In this document: piece after piece, positions 12,491 through 22,129 of the stretch
How the letters are laid out: each line of letters starts with the position of its first letter
Position numbering within the stretch: position 1 is the stretch's first letter
From: Ceratotherium simum simum
Lineage: Eukaryota > Chordata > Mammalia > Perissodactyla > Rhinocerotidae
DNA length: 64,000 nt
Assembly (NCBI RefSeq): GCF_000283155.1
Contig: NW_004454159.1
Location: forward strand, 20,407,253 to 20,471,252
Reading direction: 5' to 3'
The notes under the pieces: generated by a model
What the model saw: only the letters and a program-made list of their open reading frames with translations
Database searches by the model: none
Told to the model about the DNA's origin: nothing
Translations under genes and position numbers: made by a program

Positions 12491-13480
12491 TTCAGTTTTT
12501 TTCTATCTGATGAATAAGAAACAATATTTTGTTATCATGTTCAATTTCTCCATTTTTCACAATGAAAATGTATCACCTTTAAAATTAGGAAAGATAAATA
12601 CTAAAACATCTCTCAGCTTGAATCTCAAGATATACGTTGAGTTTCTTCAGGGAGTCCAGACATTGATCGAGTATCAGAGGAGAATCTTTCTTATCCATAT
12701 GGTTCCCTCTCCCAGCTCATAGAAGTATTTAATTTATTCTAGAAATACTGTGTACAGTAATACAGGACAATAAAAATTTTGTTCTGGTTAACATGTTTTT
12801 TATGACAACTTCAAAATCATGGTGCTGAAACCAGCTGAATTGGTGACCTGTGACTCTGTTCCTGGGTGACTTGCCACAAAATTGTCTTGTTCTGCTGCCA
12901 CTATAAGCAAATATAATTCTTTGTATCACCTACCCCTCCAAAATATTGTAAGATGGGAGAAGTATGGTTTTGCTTGATCTCACTCCTCCCCCACAATGTC
13001 TTCAGTGACTCTCTTCTAGGTGAATATGCGCCTCCCTTCTTCTATTTCCAGGGACGTCCCCAGCCACCTGCCTCCTCTCCCCTTCCCTCACTGAGGCCCT
13101 ATCTTTAGTCAGATTCCTACAGACCATGGTCTTGAGCCCAGCTGAGAGTTCATCATGCTAAATTGCTGTCTTCAGGTGGTTGTTTTCTGAAGGGTGTTTG
13201 CACTTTAAGGAGGGACTCTGGAAGACAAACTACCTTCGAGAAAGGACTGAATCATTTTGGGTGGAACTTAAGACACCTTGACAAGTAAAAGAGGTAAAGG
13301 TTTGGGGCTTACAGACTCTGCTGGAGGTGCTCAGATGACACCATAGAATTTACTAATATGACTCAACTTAAAAATATTTGGCCTGGCATATAAAAAATAT
13401 GTAGATGTGAAAAGAATGTGGTAGTCAAGTCTTTCTAAGGCAATATTTTACAAAGTCTGTTTATCTCCAGGTCTTTAAGG
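12491..13480. other. Unique or unrecognised DNA
   Basis: No gene recognised. There is a pyrimidine-rich piece near 13040-13090. Confidence 0.4.
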
Positions 13481-14400
13481 TAAAATTCTAACAATGACAG
13501 GGAAAGCCTAATGTTTTTAGGATATTCACGGTAGTACAACCGTTACCACAATCAATTTTAGAACATTTTCAGCACTCCCAAAAAAAACACAGTACCACTT
13601 CTTCCCCAACTCCCAATCCTTCCTTGTTTTTTAAATATAACTTTTTACCACAGAGGTACTACACATATTCTTTTACCACAATATATATTTAGCTTTGATT
13701 TTATTTGAACTTAATAAAATTTATTTTCATACTTTACGTACTCTTCACTTAGCATAATCTTTCTAAAATTCATCTATGCTCTTGTATGTAGTTATAGTTA
13801 ATTCATTTTCATAGCAGTATAATTCCACTGTTTAAGTAAACCACAATTTATCCATATCCTTCATATAAATTTGGTCTATTTCTCATTTTTGCTTCAGTCA
13901 TTCTGTTCTGAATGATCCTGTCCATGTCTCCTGATGTACATACACAAGAGATTCTCTAGCATCTACCCAGAACTGTAAATTTTGGTTGCAAGTTTAACTT
14001 TACAAAATAATGCAAAATTTTATTGCAAAGTCGTCATAATTCATACTCTCATTAGTTGAGTGCTGGGTTCTTTTTTCCACACTCTTGCCAACATTTAGTA
14101 TTATCAGGTCTCTTAACATTTGCTAATCTAATAGATGCAAAATGGTATCTCGTTGTGTTTCAACGACTGAGAATGAGGTTGGATCTCTTTTCATAGGTTT
14201 ATTTGCCAGTCTTATTTCCTCTTCTTTAAAACACCTGTTCATGTCTTTGCCCAGTTTTCCCACTTGGGTGCTGGTCTTGTGAATTAGCAGCACTTTATAC
14301 CTTCTGAACACCAACCCATTTTTGGTTAAGTATGTGGCAAATACTCCTCCAAGTTTCTAGTCTATGTTTTTGTTTTTCTTCTGGTGCTTGCCTCCCATTG
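13480..14400 (-). repeat. Second old L1 3' UTR
   Basis: Antisense blocks in consensus order: ACCACAATCAATTTTAGAAC, an AAAAAACACAGTACC piece, ACTTAGCATAATCTTTCTAA, AATTCATCTATGCTCTTG, CACAAGAGATTCTCTAGCAT, and AATGGTATCTCGTTGTGTTT. This is the classic relic of an old L1 3' end. Confidence 0.75.
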
Positions 14401-16183
14401 TTATCATTTACTTGTATTTAAAAATGTCTATTAGAATTTTTTTTGACCTATGAGTTATTTAGAAGTCTGTTTTATGTTTGTATGAGTTAAAAAAAAATAT
14501 AACATTTCTAACTTATTCATTTTCTAACTTGATGGTATTATGGTTAAAATTGGAAATTTGTTGGTGCTTACTTTATAGTTTCTGTGTAGTCAATTTTTGT
14601 AAATGTTCCATTTGTGCTTGAGAGGACTATGTATTCTCTAATTGTTGGGTACACATCCTATTTATGTCCTTTAAGTCAAGTATGTTGATTGTGATTTTAA
14701 GTTTCATATATTTACCAAGTATTTGTCAGCTTGAGCTATCAATGACTGAGACATATGCATTGAAATGTTCCATTATAATGATAGGTTTGTTAATTTTTAA
14801 CTGTACTTTTATCATTTTGTTGTTTTATGTATTTTGAGTCTCTATTTGGTGTAGATAATATTTGAATTTTTATGTATTTCTGTTGAGATGAACATTTTAC
14901 CGTAGTGACATGCTTATTTCTTAAGCCCATTTTTTTTCAAATATATCTAATATATCTAATACAGCTTTCTATGGTTCATGTTGACCTTGTATATTTTTCT
15001 CCTTTTACTTCCAACCTTACCATGTCCCAATTTTAAAACTCTCTTTTGTGAAAAGCAAGTAGCTGGATATTTTTTTTTCCAGTCTGATTATCTCTTTTTC
15101 TTAGCTGGAAAATTTAATTCATTTACATCTATTATTAATAAACTTGGATTTATTTCTAACATATTACTTTGTGGATTTTCTATATTCTGACTTTTCTGTT
15201 TCTCTTTCTCTCTCCAAATTGTTTGTTTTTTCTGTTTTATGTTTTTATTCTATTTTTCCTTCCACTTGTTTGGAGGATATAGAGTATGTCTGTTTTTTTA
15301 GTGGTTACATTTGAAATTTTGCTACATATATTTATCTTAGAGCCTGAAGTCAGTCTTATCTAAATGCTTTTCCAAGCAATATAAGAACTTAAAAATACTT
15401 GCTATCCTGATAACCCACCTCCAAATTACCTTCTATTTTTGTGCATTACTATAGACACGAGCATCATTATTATTTTATACAATGTTTTTTAGATTTACGT
15501 ATATGTTTTCCAATTTCTTTTTTTTTTTAATTTTCTTCTTGCAAGTTAGATCTTCCGTATTGAGCAGTTTCCTTATTTCCTGAAATATATCTTCCATTAG
15601 TGAAGGTCTGCTGAGTAAACTCTCTTAGAATTTGTTTATTTAAATTAAATACTTAATATTAGTGTTTATTTATTTAGTAGTATTTGTTTATTTAAATTTG
15701 TTTTAGGTTGATGTTTGTACCTCTTAGCATTATGATGACATTCTTCCACTACCTTGTAGCTTTCATCCCTGCTGTTGAGAATCTTGCTGTCTAATTATTT
15801 CTTTGCAGGTGATTTACCTTTTTCTCTACATACTTTATAATCTTTTATTTTGTCATTGGTATTTTGCTGTTTTACTACAATATGCCTAAGTGTGAATTTG
15901 TTTTTAGCTATGCTATTTGATATAAGTTCTGCATCCTATATCTGAAGATTTTTACCTTTTATCGGTTATGGACAGTCATCAGCCATTCTCTTCTTGCATA
16001 TTGCCTCTCCTCCATTCTTTTTCTCTTCTTCTGAGGATTCAGTTAGAAGATTTCTTAACCTTCTTATTTTATCCTCCATACTTCGTCTTCTCTGTGCTGC
16101 ATTGTAACTTTTAAATATCTATCACTCAGTTCTCTAATTTTTTCTTCAGCTATATATAATCTGCTGTCCAATATTTCAATTGG
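14401..16183 (-). repeat. Old L1 internal region, first part
   Basis: Antisense internal sequence of an old L1. Markers include GACTATGTATTCTCTAATTG, GAAATGTTCCATTATAATGA, CTTTTACTTCCAACCTTACC, a TTTACATCTATTATTAATAA block, GAAGGTCTGCTGAGTAAACT, and TTCTTCTTCTGAGGATTCAG-like sequence near 16023. Together with 13480-14400 it probably forms one long minus-strand element whose frames are destroyed. Confidence 0.7.
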
Positions 16184-16195
16184 GTTTTAAATTTA
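16184..16195. repeat. Target-site duplication, left copy
   Basis: GTTTTAAATTTA, repeated exactly at 16656-16667, flanks the younger L1 fragment. Confidence 0.8.
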
Positions 16196-16655
16196 TTTAT
16201 TTATTTTTATATTTATTATTTTTTTTATTGTGGTAACATTGGTTTATAACATTGTATAAATTTCAGGTGTACATCATTATACTTCTATTTCTGCATAGAT
16301 TACATGTTCACCACCCAAATACTAATTACAATCCATCACCACACACATGTGCCTAATCATCCCTTTCACCCCCCGCTCTCCCCCCTTCCCCTCTGGTAAC
16401 CACCAATCCAATCTCTATCTCTATGTATAGTTTGTTTGTTGTTGTTTTTATCTTCTGCTTATGAGTGAGATCATATGGTATTTGACCTTCTCCCTCTGAC
16501 TTATTTCACTTAGCATAATACCCTCAATGTCCATCCATGTTGTCACAAATGGCTGGATTTCATTTTTTCTTATGGCTGAGTAGTATTCCATTGTGTCTAT
16601 ATAACACATCTTCATCCATTCGTCCCTTGATGGGCACTTAGGTTGCTTCCAATGA
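16196..16655 (-). mobile_element. Younger L1 3' UTR fragment (5'-truncated) inserted in old L1
   Basis: Antisense, with the A-tail as a T-rich (TTTA)n tract at 16196-16230. Following blocks match horse-type L1 3' UTR: GGTTTATAACATTGTATAAA, TTTCAGGTGTACATCATTAT, CTCTGGTAACCACCAATCCA, GAGTGAGATCATATGGTATT, GAGTAGTATTCCATTGTGTC and CCCTTGATGGGCACTTAGGT. It is about 460 bases and lacks everything upstream of the 3' UTR, which is typical of 5'-truncated retrotransposition. The 12-bp duplications on both sides are exact, and the old L1 resumes at once after the right copy. Confidence 0.88.
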
Positions 16656-16667
16656 GTTTTAAATTTA
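16656..16667. repeat. Target-site duplication, right copy
   Basis: GTTTTAAATTTA, matching the copy at 16184-16195. Confidence 0.8.
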
Positions 16668-17310
16668 AATGCTTATATTTTCTATTTCTGAAAGTTTGGT
16701 TGGATTCTTATTCAAATCTTCCTGATAATTTTGTAAAATCTCTTGCTGCTTGCTATTTTTTTAAATTACATATAAAAAAACATTTCAACCACATTTTATA
16801 TTTTCTATCTTAGAATTGTTTCAGTATTGAAATTATCAGGACACTAAATCTATGGATTTTTGTTTCTGCTGAATTCACTTATAGCTGCTTATTTCCTTGT
16901 GTGTTTGGTGATTTGTTGTTGTTGTTGTGAGTTCCTGTTTGGTTCAACTTAATCTCTAGGTATGGGGTGAGCCTAAATTGGGGATGCTTTCTTTCAGAGA
17001 TGTTTTGTGTTTGCTACTCCTTGGAGCTGGGAGTGGGGTGCTACTGACCTCCGACCTCTTTAGCTTATTTGGAGGATCCATGCGTTCTCAGATTCAGCTC
17101 CCCCGATTTGTAGCATTCACAAAACTTAGACACCTAAGCCCTGTATCAATATTGGAATTTATCCTCAGATTATCTCCAGATTTTGTGTTTCTGTTGTTCG
17201 CCCCTCCACTTCAGTTTCATCTTGCTATTCCATTTCTATTTCCTTTTTCTCTCCCTTTTAAGGTTTCCCTTACTTTCTTGTGTTCCCCATTTTGCGTTAA
17301 AAACTTGTTG
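16668..17310 (-). repeat. Old L1 internal or 5' region, second part
   Basis: The interrupted element continues with GTTTGGTTGGATTCTTATTC, a GCTTATTTCCTTGTGTGTTT block and GGGGATGCTTTCTTTCAGAG, which I read as the upstream end of an old L1. A (GTT)n run at about 16913-16928 and another near 17308-17320 are small microsatellites within it. Confidence 0.5.
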
Positions 17311-17424
17311 TTGTTGTAGCTTATCTAGGATCAATATGTCCCTAGACCTCTGTATCGCCAAAATCTGATATCCTAGATCTTTTTCACTGACAGCAGTAAA
17401 CATGGCTCTTGGGGTCTTTATTCC

Positions 17425-17600
17425 CACACGTACTTATTGAGCACTCACCATGTGCCAGACTCTGCCCTAGATGCTGTAGGGAATAATATTCTTGTTCTTG
17501 AGAGCTTGGAATCTGGTTGGAAAAATGAACATGTACACCAGAAATTATTCTACAAGGCAGCATGAATATGTGCTAAAATAGAGGTGCAGCCATGGTGCAC
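17425..17600 (+). repeat. Ancient repeat head (mammal-wide LINE-type)
   Basis: TTATTGAGCACTCACCATGTGCCAGACTC (in part) plus GCCCTAGATGCTGTAGGGAA is the common first block of the unnamed ancient family listed elsewhere in this window. Confidence 0.5.
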
Positions 17601-19030
17601 AGCAAAGGCTAAAGGGTGAGGGCCTCACTCCCACTGGAGAAAGCTGTGAATTGTGAGGCTCTCAGGATCAAGCTCATGCATTGAATATCAGCTTCCATTT
17701 CATAACAGTCCAAGGGTGTGCAGCTGGGCAGGAGTTAAATCAAGTCTCTTTCATGTTAAGAGTGACTGATGTGAGGGGCACAAGCTTCCTGCAGAAATCT
17801 GAGGAAACATTCCAGACAGCCTGAGCGGCTCTTCTAGTCACAAACCTCCACTTGTACTACGAAATTATTTAGAAGGTGCATGGCTGAGAAAAGGTGGAAC
17901 ACATTTAGGTATTTCAAATATTTTTCAGGAAAAAATAGCCAATGCTTATCCTGCTATTAAAGGGAACTTCTGAAGTGACTACTGTTTGTCTACTGGTGTT
18001 TTCCGTTATAACCTTATTTTAAGAGGGTTGTAACTTGACTGTAAAAATTCCCTCTAGGTGAAAACTTGACATTTGAGAATGCTCCCTTTGAATAATGCCT
18101 ACTTAAAAAAAAAAACAAATTTGGTTCACATTACCCAAGCTCTTTGAAAATCAGAAGACAAAAAAGCCCTTAGTATTGGAGATGACTGGTTCTTTCTATA
18201 GATGTTTGTATTTTTTACTGCATGAGAGTTAAAAAGAACAACAACAAACCAAAAAAAAGACAAGAACCAAACTTATTTGTCTCCTTAATGTGCAAAATAA
18301 ATGTCCAATTTTAGATAAGAAATCTTCATGCAGTGTGCCAAAAATGACAATACCAAGGCTATATAATGTCTACTAAAGGAAAGAGTGTGTTTTTATTTTT
18401 TTAAGACCAGATGCAGTTGTAAGAAGGCAGCTGGTTAAAGTCTAACCCAATGTGTGGAACTAGCACAGAAACAGGCAGCAGGTTTGTTATTTCTACCGAG
18501 TTAGATTATCTCTACCAAGACTGTGAATTATACTGTAAAAACCCCAGTGATAATAAGAGGAATCAATGTATTTAATACTAAGTAATGTATGCTTGGCATT
18601 AAAGAGCAAAAAGGAGACAAAGGGGGCAGAGAAGGACATTCCACTCCAAGAGCAATCACATGCTGAGTAAGACCCTTGAGATAGGAAGCTGAGCTGTTGT
18701 TTTCTCGGTAACCCCAGTTTCCACATGCCTCTTTGCTTGAAGTGCTGAATGTAATTCTAGTGATTAAAGCTATATAATCCTGGATATGAATAAATGACTT
18801 CTTTAGGTGCCTAAACAAGGAGAAAGCTGTCTGGTCTACCACTGAAGGAAGAGTCGGTTCTACGGTATTTAGAGTGTGTTGGTGTGCGTATCTACAAAGT
18901 GGTGCCTTCCTAAGAATTGCTAAGGATAGACTTGATTATATGCAATTGATTTTCTAGCGTTACTAGCTAGATTTACTAGCTTTAGAATCTAACTGCTGAG
19001 TAAGACGTGTAGTAACAGCAACAGGAGTAG
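17601..19030. other. Unique non-coding DNA
   Basis: No gene or clear repeat. There is an A-run near 18103-18117. Confidence 0.45.
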
Positions 19031-19074
19031 AAGAGAATTTTATTTTTATCCTTTAAAGTTATGGAGGTGAGGAG

Positions 19075-19331
19075 GAAATTATAGAAATGGAGAACAGATT
19101 AGTGGTTGCCAGGGTTAAGGAGGAGGCTAGGGGCAGAAAGCGGGTGTGGCTATAAAAGGGTGACATGAGGGATTCTCGTGGTGATGGAAATGTTCTGTAT
19201 TTTGACTTGTATCCATGTCAATATTTTAGTTGTGATATCATACTCTAGTTTTGGAAGATATTACCATTGGGGGAGGAAACTGAGTAAAGGGTGCATAGGA
19301 TTTCTCTACATTATTTCGTTTAAAAAAATAT
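19075..19331 (+). repeat. Old L1 3' UTR, sense
   Basis: ACAGATTAGTGGTTGCCAGG, GGTGTGGCTATAAAAGGGTG, and GTGGTGATGGAAATGTTCTG followed by a T/A-rich end are the diagnostic blocks of L1M-type 3' UTRs. It is followed directly by an ERE insertion. Confidence 0.75.
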
Positions 19332-19338
19332 TTAATTT

Positions 19339-19596
19339 GGGGGCCGGCCCAGTGACGTAGAGATTAAGTTCGTGTGTTCCGCTTTGGCGGCCTGGGGTTC
19401 GCCAGTTCAGATCCTGGGCACTGACCTACTCACTGCTCATCAAGCCATGCTGAGATGGCGTCCCACATAGAAGAACTAGAAGGACCTGTAAGTAGGATAT
19501 CCAGCTATGTACTGAGGCTTTGGGGAGAAAAAAGAAAAAGTGGAAGATTGGCAACAGATGTTAGCTCAAGGCCAATCTTCCTAAAAAAAAAAAAAA
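19339..19596 (+). mobile_element. ERE SINE (sense)
   Basis: Head GGGGGCCGGCCCAGTGACGT, promoter B-box-like GGTTCGCCAGTTCAGATCC, body CAAGCCATGCTGAGATGGCG, GATGTTAGCTCAAGGCCAAT, then a poly-A tail. A short TTAATTT occurs on both sides (19332-19338 and 19597-19603). It is more diverged than the other copies and carries an A-rich insertion in the body, so it may be one of the older EREs here. Confidence 0.9.
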
Positions 19597-19603
19597 TTAA
19601 TTT

Positions 19604-19633
19604 TTCCAGTTTTATTTAGATATAATTGACATA
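19604..19633 (-). repeat. L1 3' UTR, distal part (before LTR)
   Basis: CAGTTTTATTTAGATATAAT and TGACATATAAC are the last bases of an L1M-type 3' UTR in antisense. The rest resumes after the LTR at 19996. Confidence 0.8.
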
Positions 19634-19637
19634 TAAC

Positions 19638-19991
19638 TGTTAAGTTAATTAAACAAGGAGACTATTAGACTAAGTTGGCTTTAATGCCTTAGTATCCTAC
19701 GTAAACAAACAGAAACCTAAGCCTGTAATGCCTCAAGGTTAAAAAATTGAAACCTAAAGACAACTCATCATGAACAGCCAACTAGGCTTTCCCAAATAAT
19801 GCAACAACTTAAACTATAGCCAATCAAATCATTTCCTTGGTTTGCCTTCACCTTTTCTCTACAGGTCTTTCCCCTAGCTCCTGTTGGCAGAGAGCTCCTA
19901 ACCACTTCTGGTCCGGTGCTGCCCAGTTAGAATTGATTTTTGCTTTAATAAACTTTTAAAAGTTTAATACGCCTCAGTTTATCTTTTAACA
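19638..19991 (+). mobile_element. Solo ERV1-like LTR nested in L1
   Basis: A 354-base element that starts TGTTAAG and ends TTTTAACA, so TGTTAA and TTAACA form perfect terminal inverted repeats obeying the TG...CA rule. A polyadenylation signal AATAAA lies at 19947-19952, followed by a T/GT-rich tail. It is flanked by TAAC at 19634-19637 and 19992-19995; a 4-base duplication is typical of class I (gammaretrovirus-like) LTRs. No internal proviral sequence is present, so this is a solo LTR left by recombination. The family name is not settled. Confidence 0.85.
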
Positions 19992-20164
19992 TAACGTTGT
20001 GTAAGTTTAAGGTGTACAACGTGAATGATTGGATATATGTATATATTGCTAAATGATTACCACAATAGGTTTAGTTAACACATCCATCACCTCACACAGC
20101 TGCAATTTTATTTTTGTGCTGAGAAATTTTAAGATCTGCTCTCTCAGCAACTTTCAAATATGCA

Positions 20165-20211
20165 ATACAGTATTGTTAACTATACTGTGACTATAGTTAA
20201 CAATACTGTAT
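20165..20211. repeat. Perfect inverted repeat, 20-bp arms, 7-base loop
   Basis: Arms 20165-20184 and 20192-20211 are exact reverse complements, with core TATTGTTAACTATA and loop CTGTGAC. The first arm follows the L1 consensus closely; the second looks like a local copy in inverse orientation. Confidence 0.9.
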
Positions 20212-20238
20212 ATTACATCCCCTGTATATTACATCCCC
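20207..20238. repeat. 16-bp direct tandem duplication
   Basis: TGTATATTACATCCCC occurs twice in a row with no change. The second copy overlaps the inverted repeat. Confidence 0.9.
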
Positions 20239-20387
20239 TGATCTTATTCATCTTATAACTGGAAGTTTGTACCCTTTGACCACCTTCATCCATGTGCCTG
20301 ACCCCACTTTTGTATTATTTCATACAACTTCATGTTAACCTATAATTATATCAAAATAAAAAATGTAATTAAAAATAATATTAGGTT

Positions 20388-20398
20388 TACTTGAACAA
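20388..20398. repeat. Target-site duplication of SINE, left copy
   Basis: TACTTGAACAA, matched exactly at 20802-20812. Confidence 0.9.
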
Positions 20399-20801
20399 CG
20401 TAGTTGTTAGTGATGTTGAGTCAATTCTGACTCCTAGCGACCCTGTGTACAGCAGAGTGGAACCCTGCCTGGTCTTTTTGCACCATCCTCTCACCTTCCA
20501 GCACTGTATTAGACAAGACTCTGCTGCTGTTTATGGGGTTTTCATGGTCAATTTTTCGGAAGTGCGTGGCCTGATCCTCCTTCCTAGTCTGTCTTAGTCT
20601 GGAAGCTCTGCTGAAATCTGCCCACCATTTGTGACCCTGCTCGTATTGGAAATCTCGGTGGCATAGCTTTCAGCTTCACAACATGCAGACACTGCAGTAG
20701 GACAACTGACAGACAGGTGGTGTGATTCCCTGACTGGGAAACGAACCCAGGCCATGGTGGTGAGAGCACCAAATCTTAACCACCAGACCACCAGGACTGG
20801 C
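20399..20801 (-). mobile_element. tRNA-Glu-headed SINE with RTE-like tail
   Basis: On the minus strand the head CCTGGTGGTCTGGTGGTTAA, then CTCTCACCACCATGGCCTGG and GGTTCGTTTCCCAGTCAGGG, aligns along the whole length with a glutamate tRNA: A box, anticodon-loop CTCTCAC and B box GGTTCG are all in place (20801 to about 20727). The body is about 250 bases and contains a GCTTCCAGACTAAGACAGAC block. The 3' end CGCTAGGAGTCAGAATTGAC followed by (TAACAAC)-like repeats resembles the tail of RTE/BovB LINEs. An exact 11-bp duplication bounds it. Body and head identity are what I see; mobilisation by an RTE-type LINE is an inference from the tail. It does not resemble ERE. Confidence 0.85.
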
Positions 20802-20812
20802 TACTTGAACAA
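20802..20812. repeat. Target-site duplication of SINE, right copy
   Basis: TACTTGAACAA. Confidence 0.9.
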
Positions 20813-20860
20813 TACGTGTAATAAAAAGCAGGAATGGTAACAACATGGCATCTTACAGAA

Positions 20861-21076
20861 CAGGGATCAGTAAACTATGGCTGGCAGGCCAAGTCTGGCC
20901 CACTGCCTGTTTTCGCAAGTAACCTTTTATTGGAACACAGCTATGCTTATTAACTTATCTCTTGTCTGTGACTGTTTGTACTACGATGACAAAATTGAGT
21001 AGTTGCAATGGAGACTAAACAAAGCCTAAAATATTTACTCTCTTGCCCTCTACAGAAAAAAGTTTGCTGACCCCTG
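20861..21076 (+). mobile_element. hAT-type miniature DNA transposon
   Basis: Starts CAGGGATCAGTAAACT and ends AGTTTGCTGACCCCTG, which are inverted repeats of each other with 14 of 16 matches. Inside are TGGCCCACTGCCTGTTTTCG, CTTTTATTGGAACACAGCTA and GCCTAAAATATTTACTCTCT, the standard blocks of a well-known non-autonomous hAT element of mammals. The 8-base flanks are only loosely alike (5 of 8), as expected for an old insertion. No transposase is encoded. Confidence 0.85.
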
Positions 21077-21082
21077 ATCAAG

Positions 21083-21205
21083 AATGTAAGCTCTACAAGA
21101 GCAAGTAAAGCATCTTGTTACTTTGTTTGTCACTGTCAGCCTGGCACCCTGCCTAGCACATTGCAGGTGCAAAATAATCATTTGCTGAATTAAGGAAGCA
21201 ACATT
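21083..21205 (+). repeat. L2 LINE 3' end
   Basis: TAAGCTCTACAAGAGCAAG, GTCAGCCTGGCACCCTGCCTAG (in part), ACATTGCAGGTGCAAAATAATC and TTTGCTGAATTAAGGAA follow the L2 3' end. Confidence 0.7.
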
Positions 21206-21880
21206 TTATAAAAATGTGAGTTTGCTATGGAAAGAATGACTGAAAGAATTTAAAACATCAGTTTGGGATCATGACTGTACATTTTCCAAAGGCCATGGCC
21301 CTTGAAAAACAATGCTGCCTGCCTTTTTTAGACTAATAAAGGAAGAGGATTGCAGGTCTCACATAAGACCACAGTATCTACATGAGACCAATGAAATGCA
21401 AAGAGTCTTTAAAGGCGTGAATTAACTAATGTAATTCTAATTTACCATTTGTCAGGCATATTATTTCCTTTTAGGTGCATAACATGTAGCCTTTGAGCTA
21501 CATAGTTCAGTCTTTGAGGTATGCTTACAGTTAAGTCACTAAAACTGATGAATTTGATCAGATGATTTACACCTGTTTATGGGGAAAGCACTTATTATCT
21601 CATTATACTGTTATCTCACTTGTTCAAGAGAGGAATTATTAAAAACAGGAGTGAGAAAATTCAAACTTTTAAGTTGGCCATAGTTTTAAAATTTTGATTA
21701 TACCAATGAAGCTTTCAATTTAAATGGACTCTTTGGCAAATATTTTGTAAGGTGAAAGTGTCCTTTGATAATAAAAGCTTCTAAATTGTTAGCTAAAATT
21801 TGACTTTCTCCAAGGGAGGGATAATTTTATCATTCTGGAGCCTCAAGAATAATTTCCAGGGAACATGGTTATATAAGTTG
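21206..21880. other. Unique non-coding DNA
   Basis: No gene or repeat recognised. Confidence 0.45.
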
Positions 21881-21884
21881 GTTG

Positions 21885-22110
21885 GTACTGGGAAGATGAG
21901 AAGAAGTAGTAATGGAAGCAGAGTTTGGAGCCAGACAAAACTGCATTTGAATCTCTGGGCCAGGAACAATTTAAATATCCTTGCTATGGCTCATCCAAAA
22001 TGAGAAAATGATTCCTGTCTCATAAGGATATTCTGAGGATTAAATAAGCATGGAGAGTGCTTAGGATTTGGGATACACTCATAGATGCTCATCAAATGTT
22101 AGTGCCCTTT
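21885..22110 (+). repeat. MIR SINE
   Basis: Sense MIR: GAGTTTGGAGCCAGACAAAA, CTGCATTTGAATCTCTGGG, then CTCATAAGGATATTCTGAGG and TTAAATAAGCATGGAGAGTG, TGCTCATCAAATG at the end. Confidence 0.75.
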
Positions 22111-22129
22111 CCTTGGACCAGAAGACAAA

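Larger units (their letters stand above)
19996..20345 (-). repeat. L1 3' UTR, proximal part (after LTR)
   Basis: GTTGTGTAAGTTTAAGGTGT, CACAATAGGTTTAGTTAACA, AACTTTCAAATATGCAATAC and GGAAGTTTGTACCCTTTGAC follow the L1MA/L1MB 3' UTR order. Within it is a 20-base inverted repeat and a 16-base tandem duplication. Confidence 0.88.

Noticed and set aside
19970..20240. Retroviral or plasmid-style origin hairpin
   Set aside because: The inverted repeat lies inside an L1 3' UTR and is explained by local duplication.
20594..20791. Functional tRNA-Glu gene
   Set aside because: Only the head of a SINE resembles the tRNA; there are changes in the stem bases, a long body follows, and an 11-bp duplication bounds the whole element.
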